Of a stretch of DNA of 64,000 nucleotides, positions 46,038-59,700 are shown piece by piece. This DNA comes from Pampus argenteus. Its lineage: Eukaryota; Chordata; Actinopteri; Scombriformes; Stromateidae. The translations under genes were made by a program, and so were the position numbers. Location of the stretch: NCBI GenBank assembly GCA_036937835.1, contig CM072866.1:15966501-16030500 (forward strand), in the 5' to 3' direction. How positions within the stretch are numbered: position 1 is the stretch's first letter; each line of letters begins with the position of its first letter. The notes under the pieces are model-generated. The model was not told the DNA's origin. It saw nothing but the letters and a program-made list of their open reading frames with translations, and searched no databases.

Positions 46038-46450
46038 TTTATAATGTGTCGTTGTGGACCAGCCTCCCGGCTGCGCTCCGGCAGGCTGCGGCTGTAGAGT
46101 CAGCTCTACTACAACTGTTTACAGCGAAGCCCGCATGATTAAATCCAGAAGGAAAGTCAAACTACACAGTCGGTAACAAGTGTCCTCTGACCGTCGCGCA
46201 AGACAGTAAATCCATGGTTATAATTTGATTTGGCTGCGATTGACAGAATCCCAAAAAAAATCTTCAAAATCCCCTCCAACACCGTGAGTCCCTGCGTGGA
46301 GCGTGAAGCGGTCCACGGCGGTAATGTGAATGGAGAGTAGAGTGATTCAAGCTTTAGGAATGGGCAACTCTGCCGCGTGGCTCCGCCTCCAGCCGCTCCG
46401 CCGCTCACTCAGAACAACCTCACCGGTTCATAACGCGGAGGGAAGAAGTT
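46038..46450 (-). promoter_or_regulatory. dlc1: dlc1 5'UTR and CpG-rich promoter
   Basis: CpG dinucleotides are clearly enriched compared with the AT-rich flanks. A GC-box-like GGAGGCGGAG lies at 46390-46381 on the minus strand, followed by further CCGC-rich motifs to about 46.41 kb. No TATA box near a clear start was found. It fits a CpG-island promoter for the short DLC1 isoform. Confidence 0.6.
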
Positions 46451-46904
46451 CATAACGACTACATTATATGTCACAATGCTGCAAAAGCGCACAGATCACA
46501 AAGTGCCTTTTTTATGTGGATCTAAACTTCATTTATTTGTTCTTCATTTAACGTATTCATTTACAAGCCAGCTGTTTTATACATTTTACAGCAGCCTTTA
46601 TAATAAAAATCGAAAGTGATTAACTGGACTCTCCAGGATTCCCCCCCACTATTTATTTCAGCTCCAGCCTCAAACAAATCCCCTAGTAGGCAGCAATTGA
46701 CTGGGAGGCTGGCACCCAGTTTGCATATCATTAGAAAATACTGGAGACAACAGAGAGACGCTCCTTTGTGTTCCGAGATTAGTCTGATAGTCTGAAAAGC
46801 GCAAGTGAAAAGAGAACTGTTGCAGGTATGGTAATGCCTTTGCTCCTGTGGCTGTCTGTCTGTGGCGTGCCTGGCGCACGTACTCGACGCTCAGGCCTGC
46901 AACA

Positions 46905-46924
46905 GTGTGTGTGTGTGTGTGTGT
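46905..46924. repeat. GT microsatellite
   Basis: About 10 GT units upstream of the dlc1 promoter. Confidence 0.9.
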
Positions 46925-49549
46925 TACTCGTTTATAATTGGTCTTTCAATTTCAGAACTGCTTGTCAAGTTTTTCTCCTCGTCCCCGTCATAATGTGGGA
47001 CTTTTTTTTACCCACAGTTTCCCTGAAAACTCTCCAACGTTTCATTTCATCATTTTGGCATCATCCAGCTCTGTGTTGTTGTCATAGTAACACACAGGCG
47101 CTGAGGTGGTGCACAAAGGGAAAGCCAGACGAGTCACCATGTGGGCAGGGAAATAAATACATGTAATCCAAAGCTTAGAGGGCGAGTGAGGAGTCAGAGT
47201 GAGGAAAGGATGATGCAGAAAACCCTGGCTCACTTTGGAGTCTGTGTTTGGCTGCCAATACTGGGCCCAGCTGACAGAGTCACAAGTGATTCACTCAGGA
47301 GGGATCCTGCCAGCTATTAAAGTGAGCAACATCACGAGGTTTTAGCATTAATGCACATAACAAGGGCTGCGTATCATTTAAGTTTTTAAACTAGTTTGGG
47401 TATAACAACATGATACTTTTTTTTTCGAAGACAACATTCAGTTTCAAGAATATAAACGTCTTTTTTTACAAAACACTCCCCCTGTTTTCAAATGCTGGCG
47501 GACTTTGAGGCCCTTTTTAAGAACACACTTAAAAGCATTGTATCACCTTAATACTAGGTTAGGTTTTCCTAGTTTCATTAAAATTACTTTAGAATGATAT
47601 GAATGCTTTTTCATTTTCTCTATATCTATCATTGGTATTGACAGTACAGTATTTTATGTAGCACTACCTGACCCAAATCCCAAATTAGTTTGTTTTGATT
47701 CCTCTTATTGTAGTTCTATAAAACTATAACATAATCTCACAAAGCTTTCAGTATCAACTTTGACAGTTTTCAATACTTTGTACAGACATTTCAGAGGTTT
47801 GATACACATGTCCAGCTAAAGAAAAAAAAAAAACTATAGCTACATACAGTATATTAGGACTCAGTAATGTGACTTAAATATACTGAGGATCATTAGCATC
47901 ATGTCAGCACTAATATAAGTGCACAAACGGTAAATACAATACTGGATTTTGGATTTTCTATCCAAAATCTTTAACCTGAGGGAAGGGAGAATTATAATTA
48001 TGTCTGTTTGTGTGTGTGTGAGGGAAAGCGGCTGAGATAGGGGAAGGATAGAGAGACACAGATAGAGATAGAGATAGAGAGAGAGCAAAGAGAGGAAGGC
48101 GAGATGAAGAGAGATTACCAAACAAGGCCAAATCCTGGCATCTCAAAAACACGACCACCCAAAATCCCAACTCAAATCTACCCACGGCTGAGATGGGTCA
48201 ACTATCTCTGCACAGAGATGAGGGAGTTCCAGCTCTCAAGTTGTTCTGTGGTGATAAAATACAAAATAATGCCGGCAACTGTTGATGAACATGTGTGGTA
48301 AAGTGTAGGAGCTCAGACAAGCAGACTGCTGCTGCTGCCAGTCGCTCAGGGGCAAATGAGTGTGTCTTAACAGTGTCTGCAATTTTCATTCATCAAAGCT
48401 CACCGAAGTCAGCCACTTGTTTGGCTCATGATTCAGATACAGATCAAATAAACACGTGTATAATGAGGGCGTCGGACAAAAGAGAGGAAATACGATGTAT
48501 CAGTGTTATAACAAGGGCAAGAAACACTTTTAACTTTAAGGTTTTCTATAAAATTGGCCTTGTATGCCCTCTTAACCTGTTGCTGCTGGGTTGAAGGTGA
48601 AGCTACTGTTGTAGGTTGTAAAGTTTACAGTGTCACCTCTGACCCTGAGACACAGAGGGAGGGGTCTGGAAGAGGAAAACAGAGAGTGAGGACAAGAAAT
48701 GATAAAAAAAAGACCTTTAAATATAAATATAGTGACAGTGATAGACAGAAACAAAAGAGAAGACAGTGACAATGTATAAAACACAGACAGAAAAATAAAA
48801 ACATAAAATATTGAAATATTGAAAGAAAGATGCAGAACAAAGATGAAAGACCCCCACCCCCCCTTGCCATGGGGAGCCCTCCTATGGGATTGCCTTGGGG
48901 TTTACGCTCCCCTCTTCTACCATTCCTAACCCCAAACAGCGGGGCCAGGTGAGGGTCAGCGGACGGACGTGTCAGTCCAACACACACATAAACACCCAAG
49001 GCCATGTCAACAAAGACTCACAAAAGAGATAACCAAATTATGGGTCTGCAAAGATCATAGCAGCTCTCCTGAAATAGAGATGATAGGTTTATGTCTAAAT
49101 GTCTGATATTTTTGGGAGTAAAATGTCTTATAATTAGTGCTAAAGACACTTATAACCACCTATAGCACAACCAACCACAACAGGACAACAGGTGGTTTGC
49201 GTATTTATTACAATGTGACTTAGTCATCTTACTGTGTGTAATTGTGTTGTATGTAAATACACAGAGGGCTAAAGATAGAGAGGCTATCATTACTGATCTG
49301 TACAACCGCCACTGTCCTTGAAGCTTGAATCCAAACGCCTTCAATGACCAGCGTGTGTCCTCTGCCTTTCACTGATGCAGTTTGAGATAATGAGTTTAAA
49401 TGCTGTGTGTGTTTTGTGTGTCTGTCTGTGTGACAGAGAGACAGAGAGAAGAGGGCTGGGGGAATAATCTTTTCATAACAGGAATCTCCAGAAATAGCTC
49501 ATCCATGGCCTTTGGGATCAGCCCAATAAGACAGTGATTAGAGAGAAAG

Positions 49550-49596
49550 AAAGGGAGAGAGAGAGATAGACACACACAGAGAGAGAGAGAGAGAGA
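49550..49596. repeat. GA-rich microsatellite
   Basis: GA repeats interrupted by a short CA stretch. Confidence 0.9.
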
Positions 49597-52291
49597 GCTT
49601 CTAAACACACAATAGCGAGGAGGAAGTATAGGGAGACAGCGGCTTGGACCAGCACACACACAAACACACACACAAACAAAGGAAGTGTAAAGCAGACAGC
49701 GGACCAAATGCTTCGCCGACACCCTCTCCGGGCTTTGATGGACTGACCACGATCACAATAGAGGCAGAAGGCTGACACACACACTTACAAAAACAATGGA
49801 CTGGTGTTGCACTACCATGTATTTTTCATCCAGATGGTGGACTTAAAAAAAAAAAACACAAAGCAACTAGAGCTTTATGTTAGATCATCCATTTATCAGG
49901 TTCTTCTTGTCTACTGCAGCAGTAAGGATGCAGATTAGATTATGGGACAAGAACGAAAATAAAACTAAAGCAGAAAAATTAAGCATTGAGTGAAGGTTGT
50001 TGAAGACTGTGCAAGGATAATTGGCTTTTAAGTGATGGAGTCTTGAGTATGGTTTAGTCTTCACGTCCACTAGCATGTATACACCCACACACATTTCTTC
50101 AAGGTAAAAAAAACAACAAAAACTGAGCAAAATCTCCCATTTTAAACAAAATAGGAAAAGTGTGTTTCTACCATTTCTGACTGCAACTGCTCATGGATTG
50201 GTGGTGGATCACTGTCACTGATTTTATTCAGTATTAAGGTCTGATCTGGTTCATTTGATCGTCCTTGGTCCCTTTTAATAATTTAATAAAAACAGGCATG
50301 AACTGCTCAGATGTGCCAGACATTAGCAGTTGTGTCAGCAGATTAACATTTAGTTGCAAACTATTGTTTTACTCACTTTAACTTACTAAATCAGAGAATA
50401 CCTTATAACCATTAGTGCCCTGAGTTTAAATGTGTACTCAGTTGACTATAAATCCTGTTCTTCGAGAAATAACATCTTAAAGGGGTTAAATCACCGTTTC
50501 CCAGTAAAACACAACCATGTGTGGCTTTTGCTCAACCTTGGCGTTCAGACAATGGCAGAGAGAATTATTGGCCAACACTAATGTGCAAATGCTAAAGCAA
50601 ACAGCGTGAGAGTTAGCATACACACACACACACACACATGTACACTTACACACAGAAACACGTGTGCAAGGATAGGCACACTGAGATCAGTGGTGCATGC
50701 ATTGTATTGGAGTATTAGATATTATATTTACATTTAAGAGGGAACTCTGAGTCTCCAGGAAATCCATTAATCATCAACCCCCTAATGTCTTGATCAATAT
50801 AAAGAAACGCGAAAAAGAACACACATGCAGATTATTCCTCATATTTTTCATATTAGTCATGCATGAGGAAACCAGATTAGTGACAGTTTGCTTAAGGTTG
50901 GATGGAGGAGGAAGAGCAGAACCAGAGGGTTTCAGAAAAAGGCAGAAAGGTATTAAAGGACAAAAAAGTTGACATTAAGATTGAGAGGACATACAACAAC
51001 AACAACAACAATAAAATAGTGTTATTCTCTCCAAGTGTTATAGGTACATAAATTAAGTAAAAAAAACATGTATTTCAGCTTTAAATTTCTGTGGTTTTAA
51101 TACAAACACAAGGTTATTATTGACATTAAGACAGTACTTCATGGTAAAATTCTGTTTTTCTGAGCCTGAAATAGGCTGGTATGCTTTTATTTCTACAGGC
51201 TCCAACATAGGAGACATGCTATTTCAACACTTAAAGACTTACTATGTGTGACCACGTTTTCTAAGAATTACAAAAGGTGGATGTCTGCTTGGGAAACCAA
51301 CTGAATACTTGGGGAGTGGTTAATGATGCCAACCATATGGCTGTGAAACGAACACACACACACCAACATTTTGAGCTGCGCCGCTCTCCTTGGAAATTTC
51401 CAGAATTCCTCTTCCAAACCAAGTAAGGTATAATAATTACTGTTTGGAATCATTTGAGCTCTGCAGAACTCAGCTGGACCAAAATAATCCCAAAAAAATC
51501 AATGTCTTTGTCATCCTAAATGGATATATTGTTCATAAAACTAGTACTAGTGTAAAAGATCATTCTAGTTTTCCAAATTTCTTGGTTGCAATCAAGTTGC
51601 TGATCCCATGCCTCGTGTGTCTTGTATGCCAGCAGGTTACAGTGAGAGTTTTGCCTCATTAGAGATGCCAGTTTTAAAATAATTGTCAGACAAAAATGTA
51701 GTGATACAAAGTGTTGACAAGGATACCTGAGAATGTGATTTCTGTTTGTATCGTCTGACATCATGATAAATTGCACTGGATAAGGGCGGAGCTGGCAGAC
51801 GGCTAGAAGAGTTGGCACGAGCATCAAACATATGTCAAATAACTTTCAGCAGCAATGAGTTATGGGGCTTTAGGTGCAAAGTTTAGCCTTGCGGCAACAT
51901 TTGTGGAGGCTAAGTGTGCATGAATGAGGAACAAAGTGGGAGTGGATGGATCTCCAATTTGCCAAGGATATATATATGATATCAGGATAAAAAAATGTAT
52001 AAGGGTGTGATTTGTTTCTGTTTGTATGAGTGACATGTTAGTCTCTTGTAAATATTCCTATGTTTCCTGCATGTGCAAGTCCATACTGAGGTGTCCCATT
52101 ACAACTTTGACAATAGAAATAGCAGAACTCTCTTCCCTTTTCTATTTTCTTTCCTGTTTTCGACTTTTGTCATGGAGTCCTACACATGTGGAGCGAAGAC
52201 CAAATTCCAAAGTACCATATGTCCATTCTTCCTCTGTGCAGAATCAGCCAGTCAGTAACGCAGGAAGTTGATGCTTTAGTCTTCCCTGCCC

Positions 52292-52304
52292 TGACCCTTG
52301 ACCT
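52292..52304 (+). promoter_or_regulatory. Candidate DR1 nuclear-receptor site
   Basis: TGACCC-T-TGACCT is a direct repeat of the nuclear-receptor half-site with one-base spacing, the form bound by HNF4, PPAR/RXR and COUP-TF. Single motifs of this size arise by chance. Confidence 0.25.
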
Positions 52305-52937
52305 CCTTTGAACCCCGACCTTTAGCGAGCCATGTGACAAACCATGCAGACATCTAGGCTGTCATGACAAACACAAACCAGGTTCAGCTGCGAGATTATT
52401 ACTGATCCAGAGGCTCCTTTGCAAACGTGCAACAAGGAGCCCCAGAGAGTAAAGGTTTGAATGATTTCTGCCAGCTCCCAACATCTCACAGCTCCTGTGT
52501 CTTGTATCATTTTTCAGAGGATGAGATGAGAGTGTGCTACTCCAGATCAAAGAGAAATGGGGTAAAGGACAGAAACACTGTGACAAATCCTACATCAAAA
52601 CTATATCAGTGCCTAAAATAAAGCAAACGATTTCTTTTTCATTGTAGAAAACCTTATTTGATAAAACTGACGAAAGTTTGAAATGTGTCAGTTTTAAAAC
52701 TACAAGACAAGAAGTCAATCATCTTTGAATTATAGTAGCTAAAATAATATTTCAGTACAGTTAAAATGTACTCATGATAACTAAAAAGCATGTTTTATTG
52801 ATTCTAATTTACTTGTTGACCTCTGGTATATTGCTCAACCAGAACAGTTCTCTGCACACATCTATTTGGTGAGACAGGTGCGTAGGAGAGGGATGGATCA
52901 AAAGTTACAAAAAAAACAAACAAACAAACACTTGCAA

Positions 52938-53046
52938 ACTGTCTATCTCCAATGATACATTTATTTGTGACATTTCAGTGCTTGACCTTCATGAGTCTAG
53001 CACATTGAAACGTCAGAAATAAATGTATCATTGCAGGTTAGACAGT
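52938..53046. repeat. 109-nt imperfect inverted repeat (hairpin)
   Basis: The outer arms ACTGTCTA (52938-52945) and TAGACAGT (53039-53046) pair. Next comes a 17-bp perfect stem containing AATGATACATTTATTT (52951-52966) and its complement (53017-53032). Further paired blocks TGAC/GTCA and TTTCA/TGAAA follow, closing on a loop near 52983-52998. It could be a small MITE or an RNA hairpin. Confidence 0.75.
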
Positions 53047-53281
53047 GTGTGAGAAATTCGTAACATATTGCTGAACCAGATAGGAACTCAACTACATCTT
53101 TATTAACAAGTATCACATTCATATGACTCTCTTATGTTTATTTCATCCGTACTAATCCAGTTAACATTTACTGTATAAAGTGTGTTGGCTTGAGACACTC
53201 TTTGAAAGTGAGATAAATACACTGAAATTAGCTTATTGAGAAAATGTCTGGTGCAATTCCAGTAATTATTGCCTCTGAGTA

Positions 53282-53300
53282 AAAAAAAAAAAAAAAAAAA
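53282..53300. repeat. Poly(A) run
   Basis: About 20 consecutive A. No retroposed gene body is recognised beside it. Confidence 0.8.
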
Positions 53301-56172
53301 GTCAGATTAAAGGACTTTTTTGTCTCTCATTTTGCTTTCTGTGCGAGTAATTTCCCTCCCTTCAGCTCTTGTTTGACAAATCACAGCAGGAAGGTGAACA
53401 TCAGCCAGTAGATATTAACTCATTCCTCATGTGAGAACCTTGACCTACTAAGCTGGATATGGACACGAGACTCACAAGACAAATGACTTGCACATGCAGG
53501 AGTGAAAGAGATTCGGGAAGAAAATTGTTTTTTTGTCATGTGCCTGAGCACATCTACGTATGTGCGGACATTTATTTGCATGCTTGACATGTTTTTAAGG
53601 TAGCTGTACACATTGTCCAACTAGGAAAGTTCTGGATATTATTATGAAGGACTGTACGTCAGTTGAAAAATCTAAATGTTTGTCTTTATGAAACTCTGAC
53701 CCAAATCCAGTGCATAGGAATCTAAGGAATTCAATGTATTAAACCAAATACAAATAAAAAGAAGGACGTTAGTGTGTATGTGTTTAGCTGTAGAAAGAGG
53801 AGACAGAATTCCTGTAGGTATGTCGTAAACAGAACTTCATTATGAACGTTATGAATGGACAGTGACGTGCATCTTCCTAAAACAGAGAACATGTGATAAT
53901 TTAAATAGGATTTGGATCAAGCACTTTATTGGCCAAATAAAATGATTAACCAGCAATTTTAAGTGGTTCAATCAACTTTGGGCTTCCTTGAACACCAGTA
54001 ATACTAGATATCCTTGAAAGTCTTAAGTCTCTGGTACATTTTCACTTATATACACTTTATGTGATTAGCCCTGATGCCCTGAGTGCTCTTTGCTCATTCT
54101 TTCTCTCTCCATACTATACAGTTGGTTTATTTACTTTAGGAGCTAATGGACAGCACTGATGTGTTTGAGGGTGGGAAATCAGGTGATGAACAGGAGCCGC
54201 AGTCAGACCTGTGACTCTCCCCTCATTGGTCCCTAGGGGATGACAGCTTAACTCCTGAGTTTTGAGGGGGACTAATACCATCCAGCTGGAGGTTAGCAGC
54301 AGTGACAGAACCTCCATATGCCCAACAGATTGGGCTGTGGCTCTCATCGCTGACCTCCTTCTGTTTATTCAGTCCCACCACCCCCAACCCCCGTCTCTCC
54401 CTGAGTGAAGGAATAGGAGTGGACAGGAAAGGGATAGTAGAGAGATAGAAGGAGAAACGCAGAAATTACATTGTTATTGGTTGAAACCACTATGGAAAAT
54501 GCAATGAAATAAATCATTATATTAGTAGTAGGTATGGCAAAAAGGAAAAAGCCAGATCACAAAAATGTGCACTGGCAGGAGTTTGAGACTTTATTTAGAA
54601 GCAAATAATAATAAAAAATAAATAAATAAAAAAAAAGCCCTGTCATTCTGTCATTTAAACAACTGTATTTTCTCAGAGGACAACAGAGCCCTTGTAAGAA
54701 TTGTGTTGAGACGTTACAGCCACAGAGAGATCAAACCATCTCATTGTCTTAAGAGAAACTGTTTCAAATTTTAGTAACCATAAAAACAAGACAAAACGCC
54801 CTTTTGCTTCCCGGCTTTTTGCGCTAATAGCTTTAAGGCAACGAGGCAAACAAAGAGCAAGCAAATAAAGAGAAAGAGAAGAGGCTGATGGATTACCATG
54901 TCCTGGCTTTATTCACCTGCATGTTTTTAACTCCAAACTGTCATGTTCCTGAGGCCTCGGACAGCCAGGCTTTTCAAGCTCACATTTCAGTGTGTGCATA
55001 TTGGTAAAAGCCACTCAAGTGGTTCACATGACAGCTATAGCGATGCTATAGAAAGACAGACTGAGACAATAAGACACAACATGTTTACGATTCATTAAGT
55101 TTCATTTAACAACCGATGAATGAAAAATATTGTGTGTGAGGACAACTTTGTGACCTGTCAGGGCATTTAGTGCAAGAAATGTTGGACACACATTATGTTC
55201 ACTGACCCTGACCTCAACCACACACACACACAAAAGACATTAAGTTGTCAAAGTGTCACTTAGCCAACATGCTAAAGCTAAGCGCTCCAGTGCTTGTATT
55301 ATTATCAGTTGTGAGGAGTTAAAGTGGAGGTTGGCCTGGACACGGAGGGTGACAACACTCAGCCAGTGGCCTTGTGTTCACCCATTCAGGGTGGAAAAGG
55401 GGTTGCGATCCCTGAGTGACCGCAAGGTGAAAGGTCACCGGCAACGTCTCCCGATCAGAAGGAGAAAGGGACATTAAGTGGCTGCTCAGTCTAAAGAGAG
55501 ATTATGTCGAAGCTCCGGGGAGGTTTCTGTTGGAATAAACAGGGAAAACACTGAAAATTAAGTTATACTACAGAGGCTCAACTCATGACTGTTTAAGAAA
55601 AAAAAAACATCTCAGGTCTCTCAAATGTTGCTATAGATACCAATTGTACACAGTTTCTACAATATTGAGTGAACTCAATACCTTTTGGTGGTTGTCCAGA
55701 ACACAACTTGTGATGGATCACAATGTTGTCCTGATACAAGCTTTCCCTTTGAGATTCCACAAAAAGGCTTTTAACGGGACCAGCGGGGGCCTGAAGGCAT
55801 CCATAATTCCTTCCTCACAAGCTCACCAGAACAACTGATGTATTTTTCTTGGTGCAAAGCTCCAGACCACTAACAAAATTCTTACTTACTGATGAATAGA
55901 CTATTCCTGGAATCACAAAGTCCTACATTTAATTAACTTATAATTGTCAACAAGCAACACAACAGACTTTTGAGAAAACAATAGGCCGTGGTAGTAATAT
56001 TTATAACATTGTGTATAGTTAGAAGTATAGTTTTAAAAGGTCACTTTGAAAATGGTCCCTTTTAGCCGTGACACTTTTGACTGTGATATAGTTTCAACTG
56101 TCAGGGATCTTCAAGTCCTCCGTAACACAACGACAAAGGCAGAATGGAAAATTTGAGTAGATGGAAAATGTC

Positions 56173-56761
56173 TTAGACCGGGGATCCTGAGCGGCTGTCC
56201 TCATAAATAAAAGTACCACTCACTTTCCAGCGTGGTGAAAATAGTAATTCAAGAAACAGGTCATGCATGAAATGTAAGTGGTATAACAACCAAGCCTCCT
56301 CCATTAGTTTGTCTTTTCTGTCAAAGCGCCAATCTCTACTGTTATTGTGGATTCTGGAGAGCCACGTGTGATCGAATCCCTTGCCAGTTTCTTTGGCATA
56401 GCCACTCATTCTTGATATCTCAACTACCATCTGTCCAATTTCTATTTTGATGCAGGCAATGGATGTCATCCCACTTGTTTCTGGTACCACACATTGTATT
56501 CTTGCGTTTGCTTTGCACAAATAACTCCACAGAATTGAAGAACAAAAAAACATTGTGTTGGGAGAGGTCTAAGCATGCAACTCTCTCATTGACATTCAAA
56601 TTTGCGTTCACAAGCCTAAATCGTCTTTCGGTAATGTTAAACTTTTTCAGATTTATATTCAACAAATATCTCCACACAGATGCATGTTGTCGATCTGAGA
56701 ACTCAGGTGTTTTGTTGCTTTGTTGTATTTGAACAGTCAGAAATACCAACAAGAGCAACAT
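56173..56761 (-). other. Overlapping unidentified ORFs, possibly a gene fragment
   Basis: One minus-strand frame (56761-56420, 113 codons) starts MLLLLVFLTVQIQQ, resembling a signal peptide, and has an N-glycosylation-type NIT. A second frame (open to 56173) contains an amphipathic segment KLMEEAWLLYHLHFMHDLFL and runs through a good donor, AAA|gtgagt, at 56226/56225. The two frames overlap and differ in phase. No family was recognised. It may be a real multi-exon fragment, a decayed gene or chance. Confidence 0.25.
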
Positions 56762-59700
56762 GATTAGCCAAAAAATCTCCTGCGGATTGACCGAGTAAAT
56801 TAAAGATGGCTAAAACCCCCCACCCTCCCCCGAGACTTGCAGGACCCCTTAAAAAGCAACAGACACAGGAAATGAAGGCCCACTGGAGAGTAAACAAACA
56901 ACATACCATGAGATCAGGAACCACAAGAAACAGTTAAGTCACCAGAGATGAGACTGTTTTAATGGGGCACTAAAACATGTTGTAAGTACCCATCTGGAAT
57001 AGATTCTTCTGGAATGTGGCTTTTTTTTACAACTAATGACCAATGACGAGTCGTCACGCCATCATCTTGTTTCACGTCACAAGTTTTGTTAGAAACTACA
57101 TTAGTATGGATGGGTAATAAATCTCTGTGCTTTTAAGACACTGACTTCCTTCCACATATCCACATATTAAATAAATACTCTGAGAGCTTTGTCATTCTGA
57201 ATAAAAACAACTACAGCAGTCTGTATGTACATTTGCATCTGTTCACCGTTTCTTGGATGTCATATTCTGACCTCTGCCTCCCATCTTCCCTCATACTTCA
57301 CGGGAGAGGATAAACGGATGTGCACATGGAGAAGATGCCCACAACTTCTTCTGTTCTGTTCTTCAGTTTCCCATTTGAGGACGACTCCTCTGAATGTTTG
57401 GTGCACTTTTCCCAACCTCTGTGCACACTGAAAGACAGTTTAGCACGTTGTACCCCATTAGATTTTCTTTGTGCAAATCGCACGTTTTTGTCTGTATCCT
57501 TCCAAAATAAATTGAAAAGCCTTGTTATCTCACGTCGAATGCTGTAATGACAAATATTATTTTAGATTGGTAAGGGCAGTTGTGTTGTTCAGAACAGCAG
57601 GGTGTCGATCACCTCACAGAGGGTGATAATAAGCACCTCTGGGACTGGGACAGTCCAGCTGGATCAGATGGTGGGGGGTCACCTCAAGGGTTTTACTTTG
57701 TAGGAAATTCAGCATCCTGAAATCCCCAGTGTATAGTCATCATATACCAGCATTTATTCTTATTAGACTGCTTCATCTGATCTCTTCCACCCTGAACAGA
57801 CCATTTCTGTCCTCCAACACAGTGACACCTATCAACCCAGCAGTATTGATTAAAGCTGGGAAGGAGCACTTCACATAGTGACTCAAGCTAATAAAGACAG
57901 CTCTGTCTATGCCAACAAAGCAGTCTTGCACACAACAGCACTCACACTATTTCTGCTGACAGAGGGAGGAGAGGTGTAGGAGTGGACCGGCCTGAAAATC
58001 TGCGGTGTGAAATCAGACATTCTCAGGAGCCGAGGCAGGAGCAAATTCCACAATGTGTGCAAATATTTGTGCACACCACTTTGGGAATCTCAAGCTGCCA
58101 AATCAGGAGTTTTGTGAGTGTCAGCTCTGCAGGATCTGCTCCCCATCTCTATGCAACGTCAATGGACACTTGAAATAGCAGAGATGTTGTTCCAGCTCAG
58201 TTATATCTGGGCTGCATTTGAGTTTGTGCAGGGGAAGAGTGTTTGCCCAAGTTCTGCGCTGAACAATCACATCAGCGTGGGTAGCGAATGGTACAATGAA
58301 AAGTCAAGAGTGTACGTCAAGTGGTGTACTTGTGATCTCGCTGAAAAGTGCTTAGACATCTCACTTGAGTTATGATTAGGGTTAACAGAAATTGAAATCA
58401 AAGAATAAGCTGCTCACAAATCAACAGAGTGAATCTCAAAATGCTGAGGGCTGAGATATTTGGACCTATGCTCTTTCTCTTTCTATAACTGGTCTTATTA
58501 TCCGCTGTCTATGCAGACCAGTACGACAAGTAAGAACAGCATTAAAATAATTATTAAGAAAAAGAGATGATTATTACTATTATATGTCTAAACCTTTTAT
58601 AATGCAACATCTGCTCCGTGGATGAAACATCTCTTCAAGGTCCAAACAATTTAAGAAATTGTTAAATTAGTAAAACAGAGAGGGGTCTTCAAGTCAAAAG
58701 ACACACTGAATGAGTTCATGTGTTAAAAAGAGAAAGTAAGGAAAGACTGAAGGAGAGGGAGCGCGGTAGAACAAGCAAAGTAAACAGGTTTGGCGTGAGC
58801 TTGGTGGAGTCACTGAGTTTAGCAAAACATTCCAAAGTCTTCGAAACAAGTGGCCTTGTGAGTGCACAGGGGCAGAAACAAGGGGGCTTTAAATCACTGA
58901 ATAGGAACAGCGCTGAAGGACTCTAATTCAATCATAAATATCTCGGGAGTGTTCACCCTCACACACTGACATGTCAAGTTAAGTGACTACCAGTCACCTA
59001 TATCACAGCAAGACAATCAGTTCAAATAACCTGACCAAAGCCAATAAACTGGGAGAGGACAATATGGTTTATTGAGACAGGCTCACTCTAGCAAAAATGT
59101 ATACATTTTTAAGTATAAATGTACGAAACTAATAATACAATATTTACTATAATATTTTTACGCTGAAGAAATTGCCAAAACCTTGGACACATTACAATAG
59201 TATGTATCCTATATATGCTTATAATTTATCAAATGTTACATATATAATTACATTGCTGCTAAAGATGAAACAGACTAAGCCATTAATACGTTATCTCGTA
59301 TTACTAATTAGTTGAGCCTTTATGTAATTAATATCAATAGGTAGTAAAATATGCAAATACTTTTTTTTATTTATCATATACTGACCAAAATAAATAAAGA
59401 CAAACATTTACATAAATCAAAGTAAAAGCATGTAAAATGTTGGATCAAATGATGTTTGTGTAAAACTACTATTCTCAAGATCAAGAACTAACTTTAAACG
59501 GGCCACATTATAGGCCAGGTCTATATACAGGGGAACAACTGGTATATCTTTACATTATTTACAGTTACAAAAAAAACTATTTAGAAACTCTGTTCTGATT
59601 GTTTAGCTTCCAGAACTTCTCCAATAAATAAATACATGCTCGAGACAGAATTACAGTGCAAGAGTGCACAACAATGGTAACACGAGGAAAAACCTTAGCA

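Larger units (their letters stand above)
46451..52900. other. Upstream noncoding DNA, first part
   Basis: No gene is recognised. It contains microsatellites at 46905-46924 (GT), 48057-48085 (GATAGA/GA), 49550-49596 (GA) and 50993-51011 (AAC). There is also a DR1-type nuclear-receptor motif at 52292-52304 and a weak possible first exon at 48869-48948. Confidence 0.6.

Noticed and set aside
46157..46408. 83-codon minus-strand ORF starting MSGGAAGGG
   Set aside because: It lies in the CpG-rich dlc1 5' region; it is not in frame with MILT and has no homologue I recognise.
49396..49784. Minus-strand ORFs rich in Ser, Leu, Cys and Val
   Set aside because: They are translations of GA and CA microsatellites, not genes.
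56420..56590. Resemblance of the segment around VELFVQSKRKN to Tc1/mariner transposase
   Set aside because: Only a few residues fit (ELF...SKR). The following conserved WGCFS-type block is missing in all frames, so no transposase is called.
58118..58375. 85-codon plus-strand ORF with Cys and Trp residues
   Set aside because: No recognisable domain, no splice context and no Kozak support; probably chance.
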